Notes: generated by a model from the sequence alone, not told the origin. Shown: positions 19,826 through 29,344, counted from the first letter of the stretch. The stretch is DNA of 64,000 nt from an uncultured Pluralibacter sp. (GCF_913775985.1 NZ_CAJYMB010000150.1:124001-188000); one strand, 5' to 3'. Translations and numbers: made by a program.

Positions 19826-21190
19826 ATGGAAACGACAAATAAGCTCAAGCGCGGCCTGAGCGCGCGCCACATTCGCTTTATGGCGCTGGGCTCCGCGATC
19901 GGAACGGGGCTGTTTTACGGTTCGGCGGACGCCATTCGCATGGCTGGTCCCAGCGTGCTGCTGGCCTACATTATCGGTGGCGCAGTAGCGTATATCATCA
20001 TGCGCGCGCTGGGCGAAATGTCGGTGCACAATCCATCAGCCAGCTCCTTTTCACGCTATGCCCAGGACAACCTCGGGCCGCTGGCGGGCTACATTACCGG
20101 CTGGACTTACTGCTTTGAAATTCTGATCGTCGCCATCGCCGACGTCACGGCGTTCGGCATCTATATGGGCGTCTGGTTTCCGACGGTGCCGCACTGGATT
20201 TGGGTGCTGAGCGTGGTGCTGCTGATTTGCGCCATTAACCTGATGAGCGTCAAGGTGTTCGGCGAGCTGGAGTTCTGGTTCTCCTTTTTCAAAGTGGCCA
20301 CCATCATCATCATGATTGTGGCGGGCTTCGGCATCATCATCTGGGGGATCGGCAATGGCGGGCAGCCGACGGGCATTCATAATCTCTGGAGCAACGGCGG
20401 CTTCTTCAGTAACGGCTGGCTGGGGATGGTGATGTCGCTACAGATGGTGATGTTCGCCTACGGCGGGATTGAGATTATCGGCATCACCGCCGGCGAGGCG
20501 AAAGATCCCGAGAAGTCTATTCCGCGGGCAATTAACTCGGTGCCGATGCGCATTCTGGTGTTCTATGTCGGCACACTGTTTGTGATCATGTCTATCTATC
20601 CGTGGAATCAGGTCGGTACCGCCGGTAGCCCGTTCGTGCTGACGTTCCAGCACCTGGGGATCACCTTTGCCGCCAGCATTCTTAATTTCGTGGTGCTGAC
20701 CGCCTCGCTGTCGGCGATTAACTCCGACGTGTTCGGCGTGGGTCGCATGCTGCACGGTATGGCGGAGCAGGGCAGCGCGCCGAAGATGTTCGCCAAAACC
20801 TCTCGCCGCGGCATTCCGTGGGTGACGGTCGTGGTGATGACCGTGGCGCTGCTGCTGGCGGTTTACCTTAACTACATCATGCCGGAAAACGTCTTCCTGG
20901 TGATTGCGTCGCTGGCCACCTTCGCCACGGTGTGGGTATGGATAATGATCCTGCTGTCGCAGATTGCCTTCCGCCGCCGTCTGCCCCCGGAAGAGGCGAA
21001 GGCACTGAAGTTCAAAGTGCCCGGTGGCGTTGCAACTACGACTGTCGGCCTGCTGTTCCTGGTGTTTATCATCGCTCTGATTGGCTGGCATCCGGATACC
21101 CGCATCTCCCTGTACGTGGGCATTGCGTGGATTGCGCTGCTGCTGCTGGGCTGGTGGATTAAAGGGCGACGCGCGACTCTGGCACGCTAG
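19826..21190 (+). CDS. proY: ProY amino-acid permease (APC family)
   Basis: A 454-residue, 12-span inner-membrane permease, very close to E. coli ProY (457), described as a cryptic proline transporter. The first spans carry [19 protein letters not shown], the APC-superfamily unwound-helix glycines. Other blocks include [17 protein letters not shown] and [25 protein letters not shown]. Only the C-terminal few residues diverge. It lies 83 bp after brnQ with a terminator between them. Confidence 0.95.
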   Translation: METTNKLKRGLSARHIRFMALGSAIGTGLFYGSADAIRMAGPSVLLAYIIGGAVAYIIMRALGEMSVHNPSASSFSRYAQDNLGPLAGYITGWTYCFEILIVAIADVTAFGIYMGVWFPTVPHWIWVLSVVLLICAINLMSVKVFGELEFWFSFFKVATIIIMIVAGFGIIIWGIGNGGQPTGIHNLWSNGGFFSNGWLGMVMSLQMVMFAYGGIEIIGITAGEAKDPEKSIPRAINSVPMRILVFYVGTLFVIMSIYPWNQVGTAGSPFVLTFQHLGITFAASILNFVVLTASLSAINSDVFGVGRMLHGMAEQGSAPKMFAKTSRRGIPWVTVVVMTVALLLAVYLNYIMPENVFLVIASLATFATVWVWIMILLSQIAFRRRLPPEEAKALKFKVPGGVATTTVGLLFLVFIIALIGWHPDTRISLYVGIAWIALLLLGWWIKGRRATLAR

Positions 21191-21193
21191 GTA

Positions 21194-21215
21194 CCTGCCC
21201 GCGGTTGCGGGCAGG
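21194..21215. terminator. Hairpin between convergent proY and the porin gene
   Basis: CCTGCCCGC and GCGGGCAGG form a perfect 9-bp stem with a 4-nt loop. No T-run follows, so the strength is uncertain; the location between convergent stop codons supports a terminator role. Confidence 0.45.
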
Positions 21216-21225
21216 CGGTCACGAC

Positions 21226-22362
21226 TTAGAAATCGTAGAAGAAGGTCATCCAGGTGCTGTCCGCTTCTTTATCGGTAGTGGTGGCGATGGTGCGTTCGAT
21301 GTATACCGACAGGCGTTTGGTGATGGTGGTGCCGGCGCCGAGGTACACGTGATTGCTGTGGAAGTTCTCATCGCTTTTCAGCCGCAGCGTATCCGCCGCG
21401 ATATACGGCTGAATGGCTTTCAGGAACGGCTTCTCGATATTAAAGGTGTAGCCGCCGAACGCTTCCAGCCCGTAGCCGCTGCCGGCAAAGTAGTGATCGA
21501 CGCTGCGCTCCCGGGTGGAGGGCACGAAGTCCCGGTAGTAGCTGGCGGTGCTGGTGAGATACCAGTTGCCCGGCTGCCAGGTCAGGGCGGTACCGGAGAT
21601 TTGCTGCTGGGATTTTTTCTCTTCCGGTTCGCGCTTAATGGTGGCTTCGGTATTGCTGAACGCCGCGCTCCAGGTCAGCACTGGCGTAATCGCGTAGTCG
21701 AACCCGAGCCCGCCGCCGTGGTTACGGCGGTAGTCGTAGCCCGATCCATCGTGGTAGTCATCCTCCGGCAGCAGGTAGTTGGCGTACAGCGTCACCGGGC
21801 CAAAGGTGTTTTTATACATAATGCTGTTTTTAGGGCGGTTAGCGCCGTCATAGTCGCCCTGAATACCGATCCCCGTAGCACCTGCATGACCATCGTTGTC
21901 CCACACGTCGCTTTTCAGCCCGATAACCGAGTAGTACAGCCCGTACTGGTGTCCGTAAGTTAAAGTACCGTAGCGATCATCCTTGATCCCGCCGTACAGC
22001 TTGCGCTGGCGATCGCGATCGCCGCCTGGCTGGTAGTTGCCGTGCATTCCCAGCGCGTGGGCGAAATCGATCCCCCATTCGTATTGTCCGAAAACGGAAG
22101 TATGTTCGCTCAGGGCGTAATCGGTATTAAAACGCAGACGCGAGCCGCCGTCGTGGCCGCGGCTGTAGTATTTATTTGGATTGGGACCATTAGTCCAGAT
22201 CCATTCTGGTCGGATACTGCCGCCAACGCTGAAACTGAGCGGGGAAAGCAGCGAGTCTCCTTTTTTATTTTGTTCCAGTAAGGTTATTTCTGCATGGGCG
22301 ATGGTGGGGGCGAGCATAGCGAACAAGCTGCTATAAATAGCAGGCAGGTATAATTTTTTCAT
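21226..22362 (-). CDS. Outer-membrane general porin-type protein
   Basis: A 378-residue beta-barrel protein with a signal peptide ending THIAHA-type (cleavage after residue 24, before EITLLEQ) and a terminal phenylalanine after FFYD, the BAM-targeting signature. The mature part alternates short amphipathic strands (GGSIRPEWIW, SRLRFNTDYALSEHTSVFGQ, YGTLTYGHQYGLYYS) with Gly/Asp loops, as in Gram-negative porins. It is not one of the OmpC/OmpF/PhoE set. It is divergent from a citrate-type symporter and next to a binding protein, so a channel for the same organic acid is a reasonable inference. The upstream region is very AT-rich. Confidence 0.75.
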   Translation of the reverse strand: MKKLYLPAIYSSLFAMLAPTIAHAEITLLEQNKKGDSLLSPLSFSVGGSIRPEWIWTNGPNPNKYYSRGHDGGSRLRFNTDYALSEHTSVFGQYEWGIDFAHALGMHGNYQPGGDRDRQRKLYGGIKDDRYGTLTYGHQYGLYYSVIGLKSDVWDNDGHAGATGIGIQGDYDGANRPKNSIMYKNTFGPVTLYANYLLPEDDYHDGSGYDYRRNHGGGLGFDYAITPVLTWSAAFSNTEATIKREPEEKKSQQQISGTALTWQPGNWYLTSTASYYRDFVPSTRERSVDHYFAGSGYGLEAFGGYTFNIEKPFLKAIQPYIAADTLRLKSDENFHSNHVYLGAGTTITKRLSVYIERTIATTTDKEADSTWMTFFYDF

Positions 22363-22927
22363 TGCATCCCTCGTGATTGCGATTATGTTTATTTATATTT
22401 ATCAGTGTGTTGTGATTATATTTTTTGTAGGTTCGGCATCGTTGTTCAAATGAATATTTGAGATAAGTAATCCCAAATAAATAGAATTAAATGCACTCTT
22501 ATTTTTTAAGAGAGTAAATGGAACTGTTCCGATTATTAAAACCATTAAATGTAAATAAATGTATGTAAATGTATTATTTTTGTTTTTATTGCCTGTAAAA
22601 TAAGCACAAGTAATGATATTGAAATATTTTTGCAGGCGTAGTTAGAATGGCTATATTAAATAGCTTGCTAATAATGTTTAAGCTAATAAATATTGCAAGT
22701 ATTATTAATCCGTTAATGAAATGCGGGCGGACTCACAGAATATTGTCAGCGCGCTATCGCCACCGGCGGTGGCAAAACCCCGATATATCACTGGTTTTAC
22801 GCTAATCAATGTGCGTGGCGCATTAATGGTTGCGCGAAATGCACTTATGCAGGCGGCGGCAATCGGTCATTCTCGTGTTTACAAAATGGTTAATTAAATT
22901 GACGTTTCTTGTAAACACGGAGGCGAT
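22363..22927. other. Divergent control region of porin and symporter, AT-rich
   Basis: The first 350 bp of this 565-bp gap are strikingly AT-rich against the GC-rich neighbours. They contain a TCAAAT-GAAT-ATTTGA palindrome (22446-22461), a CTCTTA/TAAGAG hairpin and direct TGTAAAT repeats around 22550-22575. The 22759-22773 segment is a GCCACC-GGC-GGTGGC hairpin. No gene is supported. Base composition suggests H-NS-type silencing and regulator sites. Confidence 0.55.
22874..22919 (+). repeat. Perfect 11-bp inverted repeat before the symporter gene
   Basis: CGTGTTTACAA (22874-22884) and TTGTAAACACG (22909-22919) are exact inverted copies separated by 24 bp. The right arm touches the GGAGG ribosome binding site (22919-22923) of the next gene. 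It could be two halves of an operator or an mRNA stem next to the start site. Confidence 0.75.
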
Positions 22928-24247
22928 ATGCCTGAAGCTGCTACTGTATCCACGTTCCGCGCGAAGGCGCTGGCCATCCTGAGGGTCACTTCAGGCAATT
23001 TTCTTGAGCAATTTGACTTCTTTCTTTTTGGCTTTTACGCCACCTATATTGCCCACGCTTTCTTCCCGTCGGAGAACGAGTTCGCTTCGCTGATGATGAC
23101 CTTTGCGGTGTTTGGCGCCGGATTCCTGATGCGCCCCATCGGCGCGGTAGTGCTCGGAGCGTGGATCGATAAAGTCGGCCGCCGCCGGGGGCTTATCGCC
23201 ACGCTGTCAATCATGGCGCTGGGCACCTTTATGATTGTGCTGGTACCGGACTACAGCGTTATCGGCCTGTGGGCGCCGGCGCTGGTGCTGATCGGACGCC
23301 TGCTGCAGGGGTTCTCCGCCGGAGCGGAGCTGGGCGGCGTATCCGTCTATCTGTCGGAAATTGCCACGCCCGGCAAAAAGGGCTTTTACACCAGCTGGCA
23401 GTCCGGCAGCCAGCAGGTTTCCATTATGGTTGCCGCGCTGCTCGGCTTTATTCTCAATCAGGCAATGGACGAGTCCGCCCTGCGCGACTGGGGATGGCGC
23501 ATTCCGTTCCTCGTTGGCTGCCTGATTGTGCCGTTTATCTTCATGCTGCGCCGCCATTTGGCTGAAACTGAAGACTTCGAGAAGCGTGCCCGGCACCTGC
23601 CGTTTAGTGAGGTGCTCAAAACCCTGGGGGCGAACTGGCGGGTAGTTGTCGCCGGAATGCTGATGGTAGCGATGACCACCACCACCTTCTACTTAATTAC
23701 CGTTTACGCGCCCACCTTCGGCAAGAAGGTGCTGCTGCTGAGCGCCTCGGATAGCCTGCTGGTGACGCTGCTGGTGGCGGTATCTAACTTTATCTGGCTG
23801 CCCATCGGCGGGATGATATCTGACCGTATTGGCCGCAAGCCGGTGCTGGTGGCGATGACGCTGCTGGGCATTCTGACCACCTGGCCGGCCCTGAGCCTGC
23901 TTGCCGGGGCGCCCGGCTTCGGCATGATGCTCGGCGTACTGCTGTGGCTGTCGTTCATCTACGGCATTTATAACGGCGCGATGATCCCGGCGCTTACCGA
24001 AATTATGCCCGTCCAGGTGCGGGTGGCCGGATTCTCGCTGGCCTACAGCCTGGCTACGGCGCTGTTCGGCGGATTTACCCCGGCGGTCTCGACGGCGCTG
24101 ATTCAGTACACCGGCGATAAAGCCGCGCCGGGCTACTGGATGAGCTTTGCCGCAACCTGCGCTCTGCTGGCGACCCTTTACCTCTATCGCCGCGCTTCCG
24201 CGAACGACTGGAGCAGCCGCGCCCAGATGGCGAAGGGCAAAGCATGA
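22928..24247 (+). CDS. Citrate/tricarballylate-type proton symporter (MFS, MHS family)
   Basis: A 439-residue, 12-span symporter of the metabolite:H+ symporter family. Blocks [53 protein letters not shown] and [14 protein letters not shown] are shared with CitA/CitH and with TcuC; the central and C-terminal segments look closer to TcuC, the tricarballylate carrier. The substrate (citrate, aconitate or tricarballylate) is not settled by sequence. It starts an operon with the binding-protein gene, overlapping it by 4 bp (ATGA). A perfect inverted repeat directly precedes the ribosome binding site. Confidence 0.85.
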   Translation: MPEAATVSTFRAKALAILRVTSGNFLEQFDFFLFGFYATYIAHAFFPSENEFASLMMTFAVFGAGFLMRPIGAVVLGAWIDKVGRRRGLIATLSIMALGTFMIVLVPDYSVIGLWAPALVLIGRLLQGFSAGAELGGVSVYLSEIATPGKKGFYTSWQSGSQQVSIMVAALLGFILNQAMDESALRDWGWRIPFLVGCLIVPFIFMLRRHLAETEDFEKRARHLPFSEVLKTLGANWRVVVAGMLMVAMTTTTFYLITVYAPTFGKKVLLLSASDSLLVTLLVAVSNFIWLPIGGMISDRIGRKPVLVAMTLLGILTTWPALSLLAGAPGFGMMLGVLLWLSFIYGIYNGAMIPALTEIMPVQVRVAGFSLAYSLATALFGGFTPAVSTALIQYTGDKAAPGYWMSFAATCALLATLYLYRRASANDWSSRAQMAKGKA

Positions 24248-25035
24248 CGCGCCCTTTAACGCGTGCCGCCGCGCTGCTGCTGGCCATCGGTTTCCTGTCC
24301 TGCGCCCGGGCGCAGGAGATAACGGTGATGATCTCCGGCGGTTTTTCGGCGGCGCTGGATAGCCTGGCACCGGCCTATGAGCGCGAGACCGGCAACACGC
24401 TCAACATCATTCACGGCCCGTCAATGGGCAACTCCCCCGAGGCGATCCCCCGGCGGCTGGCCGACGGACAGAAGGCGGACGCGGCGATTATGGTGGGCTA
24501 TGCGCTGGATAAGCTGGTCGAGCAGGGGGCGATGGCGCCGGGAAGCCGCACGGAGCTTGCGGACTCGCGCATCGGCGCGGTGGTGCGCAGCGGTGCGCCC
24601 GCTCCGGATATCAGTACGGTACCCAGGCTGCGGGCCGCGCTGCTGCAGGCGAAGAGCATTGCCTATTCCGACAGTGCCAGCGGCCGCTATGTGGAGTCCC
24701 GGCTGTTTACCACTCTCGGCATTGAGGCGCAGGTAAAAGGCAAAGCGAAGATGATTGAAAAGACGCCGGTGGCTTCTGCCGTTGCCGGCGGGAAATATCA
24801 AATCGGTTTTCAGCAGGTGAGCGAGCTGCTGCCGGTCAAAGGCGCACATTTTATTGGCCGCATTCCCGAGCAGGTGCAGTACGTGACCCGCTTTGCCGGG
24901 GCGGTAGTTAAAGGTGCTGCCCACCAGAGCGAGGCCCGTCAGCTGCTGGCGTGGCTCGCCTCGCCCGCCGCCCAGGCCAGCGTCAAGCGCAGCGGACTCG
25001 ATCCCGTTACGGCTGCTGCGGATACATCCCGATAA
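24244..25035 (+). CDS. ModA-like periplasmic substrate-binding protein
   Basis: A 263-residue exported protein: the signal peptide ends CARAQ near residue 24, and the mature chain starts [22 protein letters not shown]. Two alpha/beta lobes follow in the ModA/SBP_bac_11 style ([47 protein letters not shown]). No ABC permease or ATPase gene lies nearby, and the gene is translationally coupled to an MFS symporter. It may therefore feed or sense the symporter substrate rather than serve an ABC importer; this is inference. The 3' end overlaps the convergent LysR gene by 29 bp. Confidence 0.75.
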   Translation: MTRPLTRAAALLLAIGFLSCARAQEITVMISGGFSAALDSLAPAYERETGNTLNIIHGPSMGNSPEAIPRRLADGQKADAAIMVGYALDKLVEQGAMAPGSRTELADSRIGAVVRSGAPAPDISTVPRLRAALLQAKSIAYSDSASGRYVESRLFTTLGIEAQVKGKAKMIEKTPVASAVAGGKYQIGFQQVSELLPVKGAHFIGRIPEQVQYVTRFAGAVVKGAAHQSEARQLLAWLASPAAQASVKRSGLDPVTAAADTSR

Positions 25036-25909
25036 TCAGCTGCTCCAGCTCGTCGGCCAGCGGCGTTAGTGCCCTGGCCGCTCGCTTAATCAGCCCGACC
25101 TGCCGCTTGACCACCGGCTCTACCAGCGGGCGCTGCACCAGTAGCGGGTGACCTGCCGCCGGCAGTGCCATTGAAGGTACGGCGGCAATTCCCAGTCCCG
25201 CTTCCACCATCCCCATCATTGTGGTCACGTGCTGCGTCTCGCATACCGCCTGCTGGCGCACCGCCACGCCGCCCAGCGCCTTGTCCATCAGGTGGCGGTT
25301 ACCGGAAGATTTGTTCAGCCAGATGTACTCTTCGTTAAAAAAATCCTCCCAGCGGACGGTTTTCTGCCGGGCGAGCGGATGTTCGGGGCGGCAGATCATC
25401 TGGTAGGTTTCATCTACCAGCGGGCGAAAGGTGATATCTGCTTCGCCGTCGGCGAGAAAGCTGAGGCCGAAATCGGCTTTATTGTCCCGCACTGCCGCGT
25501 AAACGCTGCCCGCGCTGGTATCGAGGACCCGCAAGCGCGCCTGGGGGAAGCGGGCGCGAAATTGGGCGATGGCCCGGGGCATAAAGTAGTAAGCCGCCGA
25601 GGGCACGCAGGCGACGGTGACGATGCCGCTTCCCCACACCGCGCGGTCGCTGACGCCGGTCAGGGCGTCTTCGACGTTGCTGAGCAGGGCGCGGGCGCGG
25701 GGCGCGAAGGTTCTTCCCACCTGAGTGAGCGTGACCCGGCGCGTCGTTCTGTCAAACAGCCTGACCCCGAGCGCCGACTCCAGCTTTTCAATGCGCCGGC
25801 TGAGGGCGGACTGCGAAATGCAGATCGCTTCCGCCGCGTGGCGAAAGCTGCCGTGCTCGCACAGGGCGGTAAAGGCGTACAGATCCTGAAGATCGAAATT
25901 GGGCAGCAT
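25007..25909 (-). CDS. LysR-family transcriptional regulator
   Basis: A 300-residue regulator from the ATG at 25909 (MLPNFDLQDLYAFTALCEHG). The N-terminal winged helix is typical (SFRHAAEAICISQSALSRRIEKLESALGVRLFDRTTRRVTLTQ), followed by the linker helix and an effector domain from about residue 90. The upstream in-frame codons lack family similarity. It faces the symporter/binding-protein operon, overlapping its end, and starts toward malZ. The likely target is the neighbouring uptake cassette, induced by the transported acid. Confidence 0.85.
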   Translation of the reverse strand: MLPNFDLQDLYAFTALCEHGSFRHAAEAICISQSALSRRIEKLESALGVRLFDRTTRRVTLTQVGRTFAPRARALLSNVEDALTGVSDRAVWGSGIVTVACVPSAAYYFMPRAIAQFRARFPQARLRVLDTSAGSVYAAVRDNKADFGLSFLADGEADITFRPLVDETYQMICRPEHPLARQKTVRWEDFFNEEYIWLNKSSGNRHLMDKALGGVAVRQQAVCETQHVTTMMGMVEAGLGIAAVPSMALPAAGHPLLVQRPLVEPVVKRQVGLIKRAARALTPLADELEQLIIGMYPQQP

Positions 25910-25981
25910 GGGCTCATCTTTAACATTTACGTAACCACGCAGTGTAGCGCAAAGGCCGGACAATAAAAAAGCGCCGCGCGT

Positions 25982-26004
25982 TCTCCTCCCCCGGCATCCT
26001 CCCC
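25982..26004 (-). promoter_or_regulatory. Two MalT-box-like sites upstream of malZ
   Basis: On the minus strand GGGGAGGAGA (25991-25982) and GGGGAGGATG (26004-25995) each match nine of ten positions of the MalT box (GGGGA-G/T-GAGG). MalT controls malZ in E. coli. Both boxes point away from malZ, so the arrangement should be confirmed. Confidence 0.45.
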
Positions 26005-26083
26005 GCAATAGCGTTCCCGATGATGAGTGCTATTTTCCGCCGCTGTGGCATGGTGGAGGGATATTAAACAGGAGGAGACTGTA

Positions 26084-27901
26084 ATGCTGCACGCCTGGCA
26101 TCTTCCGGTCGCACCGTTTGTCGCCCAGCGGCAGGGGCGGCTGATGATTACGATCTGGACCCGCGGTGACGCCCCGCCGCAGCGGGTGATCCTGCGGGCG
26201 GAAGAGGATAACGAAGAGATTTCGCTGCCGATGCGCCGCCTGCGGCGCGCCCCGGCACCGGGTATCAGCGCCTGGCGGGCGGCAATTGATATTAGCCGCG
26301 GCCAGCCGCGCCGCCGCTACAGTTTTAAGCTGCTGTGGCCCGACCGCCAGCGCTGGTTCACGCCGCAGGGGTTTAGCGACTTTCCTCCGGCGCGGCTGGA
26401 GCAGTTTGCCGTTGACGCCCCCGACGGCGGTCCGGCATGGGTGGCAGATCAGGTGTTCTACCAGATATTCCCCGATCGCTTTGCCCGCGGCGCCAGGCGA
26501 ATGCCGGAGCAGGATCGGGTCTACTACCACCACGCCGCCGGGCAGGATATTGTGCTGCGCGGCTGGAATGAGCCGGTTACCGCCGAGGCGGGAGGCTCTA
26601 CCTTTTACGGCGGCGATCTGGACGGCATTTGCGAAAAGCTGCCGTACCTGAAATCCCTCGGCGTTACCGCGCTGTACCTCAACCCGGTGTTTGTCGCGCC
26701 CAGCGTGCACAAATACGATACCGAAGACTACCGGCGGGTGGATCCGCAGTTTGGCGGCGACGGCGCGCTGCTGCGCCTGCGCCAGCATACCCGCCGCGCG
26801 GGGATCCGCATGATCCTCGACGGCGTATTTAATCACAGCGGCGACTCCCACGGCTGGTTCGACCGCCACCGGCGCGGCGCGGACGGCGCCAGCTATAGCC
26901 CCGATTCACCCTGGCGCAGCTGGTACAGCTTTTCGCCCGAGGGCGCGGCGCTGGACTGGATGGGCTACGCCAGCCTGCCCAAGCTCGACTTCCGAGCCGA
27001 AGCGCTGATTGATGAAATTTACCGCGGCGAGCAGAGCATCGTGCGCCACTGGCTGAAAGCGCCCTGGAGCATGGACGGCTGGCGGCTGGACGTGGTGCAC
27101 ATGCTCGGCGAGGCGGGCGGGGCCAAAAACAATCTCCGCCACGTGACCGGCATTACGCTGGCGGCGAAAGAGACACAGCCCGAGGCTTTTATTCTCGGCG
27201 AGCACTTCGGCGACGCGCGCCAGTGGCTGCAGGCGGATGCCGAAGACGCGGCGATGAACTATCGCGGTTTCACCTTCCCGCTGTGGGGCTTCCTCGCCAA
27301 TACCGATATCTCTTACGATCCGCAGTATATCGACGCCCGCACCTGCGCCGCGTGGATGGACAACTATCGCGCCGGGCTCTCCCACCAGCAGCAGCTGCGG
27401 ATGTTTAACCAGCTCGACAGCCACGACACCGCCCGCTTCAAAACCCTGCTCGGCCGCGATGTGGCCCGCCTGCCGCTGGCGGTGGTGTGGCTGTTCACCT
27501 GGCCCGGCGTGCCCTGCATCTATTACGGTGATGAGGTGGGGCTCGACGGCGGCAACGATCCGTTCTGCCGCAAACCCTTTCCGTGGAACGCCGGGCAGCA
27601 GGACGGCGCGCTGCTGGCGCTCTATCAGCGGATGGCGGCGCTGCGCCACCGGTGCGAAGCCCTGCGCCGGGGCGGATGCCAGGTGATTTACGCCGAGGAT
27701 AACGTGATGGTGTTCGTCAGAGTACTGAAGCAGCATCGGGTGCTGGTTGCGCTCAACCGTGGTGACGCCTGTGAAGTGGTGCTGCCGGACTCGCCCCTGC
27801 TGTACGGCAGCACCTGGCAGTTGCGCGAAGGGCAGGGCGCCCTGCAGGATGCGGTGCTGATGCTGCCGGCGGCCGGGGCCTGCGTGTGGACCAATGAATA
27901 G
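26084..27901 (+). CDS. malZ: Maltodextrin glucosidase MalZ
   Basis: A cytoplasmic GH13 enzyme that removes glucose from the reducing end of maltodextrins. The ATG after GGAGGAGACTGTA gives 605 residues, close to E. coli MalZ. An N-terminal beta domain spans about residues 1-115. The catalytic barrel carries [20 protein letters not shown], the nucleophile region [19 protein letters not shown] with the acid/base Glu, and [19 protein letters not shown] and CRKPFPW are MalZ-typical. It is monocistronic and likely under MalT control. Confidence 0.97.
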   Translation: MLHAWHLPVAPFVAQRQGRLMITIWTRGDAPPQRVILRAEEDNEEISLPMRRLRRAPAPGISAWRAAIDISRGQPRRRYSFKLLWPDRQRWFTPQGFSDFPPARLEQFAVDAPDGGPAWVADQVFYQIFPDRFARGARRMPEQDRVYYHHAAGQDIVLRGWNEPVTAEAGGSTFYGGDLDGICEKLPYLKSLGVTALYLNPVFVAPSVHKYDTEDYRRVDPQFGGDGALLRLRQHTRRAGIRMILDGVFNHSGDSHGWFDRHRRGADGASYSPDSPWRSWYSFSPEGAALDWMGYASLPKLDFRAEALIDEIYRGEQSIVRHWLKAPWSMDGWRLDVVHMLGEAGGAKNNLRHVTGITLAAKETQPEAFILGEHFGDARQWLQADAEDAAMNYRGFTFPLWGFLANTDISYDPQYIDARTCAAWMDNYRAGLSHQQQLRMFNQLDSHDTARFKTLLGRDVARLPLAVVWLFTWPGVPCIYYGDEVGLDGGNDPFCRKPFPWNAGQQDGALLALYQRMAALRHRCEALRRGGCQVIYAEDNVMVFVRVLKQHRVLVALNRGDACEVVLPDSPLLYGSTWQLREGQGALQDAVLMLPAAGACVWTNE

Positions 27902-28355
27902 CGCCAGCCGTTAATTCAGCGATGAAGCAAAGAACTTTTATCCGGGCATAAATTGGGGCGCGCGGTTAATTGCTGGTATCCGCGGCGCTCCCGTCTCGCA
28001 GGCATTTCATCTTCAATGTAATCAATTTGTCATTATCTCACCGTTAACTGTTTTATATCGCGGACTTCCCTCACCAGTTTAGGGTTTATTCTGAAGTGCA
28101 GAGCACGAAGTGGAAAAGCTGGCTGGTGTGGGCCATATTGATAGTGGGCGTTCTGCTGCTGGCGGGTATGGCCTGGCGGCTCTGGCGGGAAATCAGAAGC
28201 GGTCAGCTGCCCCGATAAGTAGCAAGAGGGGCCACTGCGGCGCAGCTTTTTTTGCGGCGGGCGCGAAAGTTTAAGAAAACGGTAAGAAACGACGGGCACA
28301 ATGACTTAAGAGATTCAGTAAATCCATGAAAGATTCTTGCGAGAGGAGATGCCGC
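27902..28355. other. Gap after malZ, mostly without recognisable genes
   Basis: This 454-bp gap contains one possible 40-codon membrane ORF, listed separately. A weak CTGCG/CGCAG hairpin followed by seven T (28235-28253) could end it. Nothing else is supported. Confidence 0.45.
28096..28218 (+). CDS. Possible 40-residue single-span membrane protein
   Basis: A GTG-initiated frame encodes a short basic N terminus (MQSTKWKSW), one strongly hydrophobic span of about 17 residues (LVWAILIVGVLLLAG) and a positively charged C terminus (RLWREIRSGQLPR). That pattern is typical of real small inner-membrane proteins. The ribosome binding site is poor (AGGG about 11 bases upstream). A hairpin with a T-run follows 16 bp after the stop. 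I do not recognise a family. It could be spurious. Confidence 0.4.
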   Translation: MQSTKWKSWLVWAILIVGVLLLAGMAWRLWREIRSGQLPR

Positions 28356-28682
28356 ATGACGACGTATACGACCTTTTCACTTGAGAGCAACGAGCTTTTG
28401 CTGGCGATTTCTGAAGATGCTGCATATCAACTACGTCAGCTGGCCGACAGCCAGCTTGAAGACGATGCATTTTCAATGACTTCCCACTACGGGAAGGGCA
28501 TTCAGATATCGGCCACGCACTCGATTACCGAGGTGGCGAGCAGCGCATCGGTTGCCATTGAAACGCTGCTGGACGAGCTGCGCAAAACCCAGGAGCAGGT
28601 GATCCGCCAGGCGGCAAGGCTGGAAGAGATGGATTATCTGCTGGGGCTGAAATCCCGCGATGAGTTTTTAAAAGTAGGCTGA
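28356..28682 (+). CDS. Hypothetical protein, 108 residues, unrecognised
   Basis: The ATG has AGGAG eight bases upstream, which makes translation likely; an earlier in-frame ATG lacks such a site. The product is acidic and soluble with no signal or membrane span. The middle is Ser/Thr-rich (SMTSHYGKGIQISATHSITEVASSASVAIE), and the C-terminal third is helical with heptad-like charge (LLDELRKTQEQVIRQAARLEEM). I do not recognise the family. It is absent from this position in E. coli as I recall it. It converges with the peroxiredoxin gene across a terminator. Confidence 0.65.
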   Translation: MTTYTTFSLESNELLLAISEDAAYQLRQLADSQLEDDAFSMTSHYGKGIQISATHSITEVASSASVAIETLLDELRKTQEQVIRQAARLEEMDYLLGLKSRDEFLKVG

Positions 28683-28690
28683 AATAAAAG

Positions 28691-28712
28691 AACCCCACGC
28701 GGGCGTGGGGTT
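28691..28712 (-). terminator. Terminator of the peroxiredoxin gene
   Basis: AACCCCACGC and GCGTGGGGTT form a perfect 10-bp stem. On the minus strand it is followed by CTTTTATTT, so it best serves the peroxiredoxin gene; it may also stop transcription from the left. Confidence 0.75.
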
Positions 28713-28741
28713 CAGATTTAGTACTGATGTCGCGGGAGCGA

Positions 28742-29344
28742 TTACAGCTTAGACGCGTTATCAGTCAGATATTTGGCAACACCTTCCGGCGAGGCATTCA
28801 TGCCTGCCTGACCTTTTTCCCACTGCGCAGGGCACACTTCGCCGTGCTCTTCAGTGAACTGCAGCGCATCAACCATGCGCAGCATTTCGTCAATGTTGCG
28901 GCCCAGGCCCAGATCGTTAACCACCTGGTGACGCACGATGCCTTTAGCATCAATCAGGAAAGAACCGCGCAGGGCAACGCCCTCGTCCGGATGCTCAATG
29001 CCGTAGGCTTTTTGAATTTCGCGCTTGGTATCGGCAACCATTGCGTATTTCACGTGGCCAATACCGCCGTTGTCTACCGGCGTGTTGCGCCATGCGTTGT
29101 GCACGAACTCGGAGTCGAAAGAGATACCAACCACTTCAACGCCGCGCTTCTGGAACTCTTCGTAGCGGTGGTCGAAAGCGATAAGCTCTGACGGGCACAC
29201 GAAGGTGAAGTCCATCGGCCAGAAGAACACAACGGTAGGTTTGCCGCTGGTGTGCTGTTTGAAGTTGAAGTTATCAACGATTTCACCACTGCCGAGAACG
29301 GCAGCAGCCGTAAAATCCGGAGCCGGACGCGTAACCAGAACCAT
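28742..29344 (-). CDS. tsaA: Typical 2-Cys peroxiredoxin (AhpC/TSA family)
   Basis: A cytoplasmic thiol peroxidase of 200 residues. The peroxidatic cysteine is C50 in FTFVCPSEL and the resolving cysteine C171 in GEVCPAQWE; GGIGHVKYAMVAD and RGSFLID are also family-typical. AGGAG lies six bases before the ATG. A homologue (TsaA, STM0402) sits between malZ and acpH in Salmonella and is missing from E. coli K-12 at this position, to my recollection. It uses small thiols or an AhpF/thioredoxin-type reductant, which is not encoded here. Confidence 0.9.
   Translation of the reverse strand: MVLVTRPAPDFTAAAVLGSGEIVDNFNFKQHTSGKPTVVFFWPMDFTFVCPSELIAFDHRYEEFQKRGVEVVGISFDSEFVHNAWRNTPVDNGGIGHVKYAMVADTKREIQKAYGIEHPDEGVALRGSFLIDAKGIVRHQVVNDLGLGRNIDEMLRMVDALQFTEEHGEVCPAQWEKGQAGMNASPEGVAKYLTDNASKL

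Noticed and set aside
26030-26869. Long open frames antisense to malZ (also 26906-27736)
   Set aside because: They lie opposite a clear GH13 gene and have arginine/alanine/proline-rich low-information sequences.
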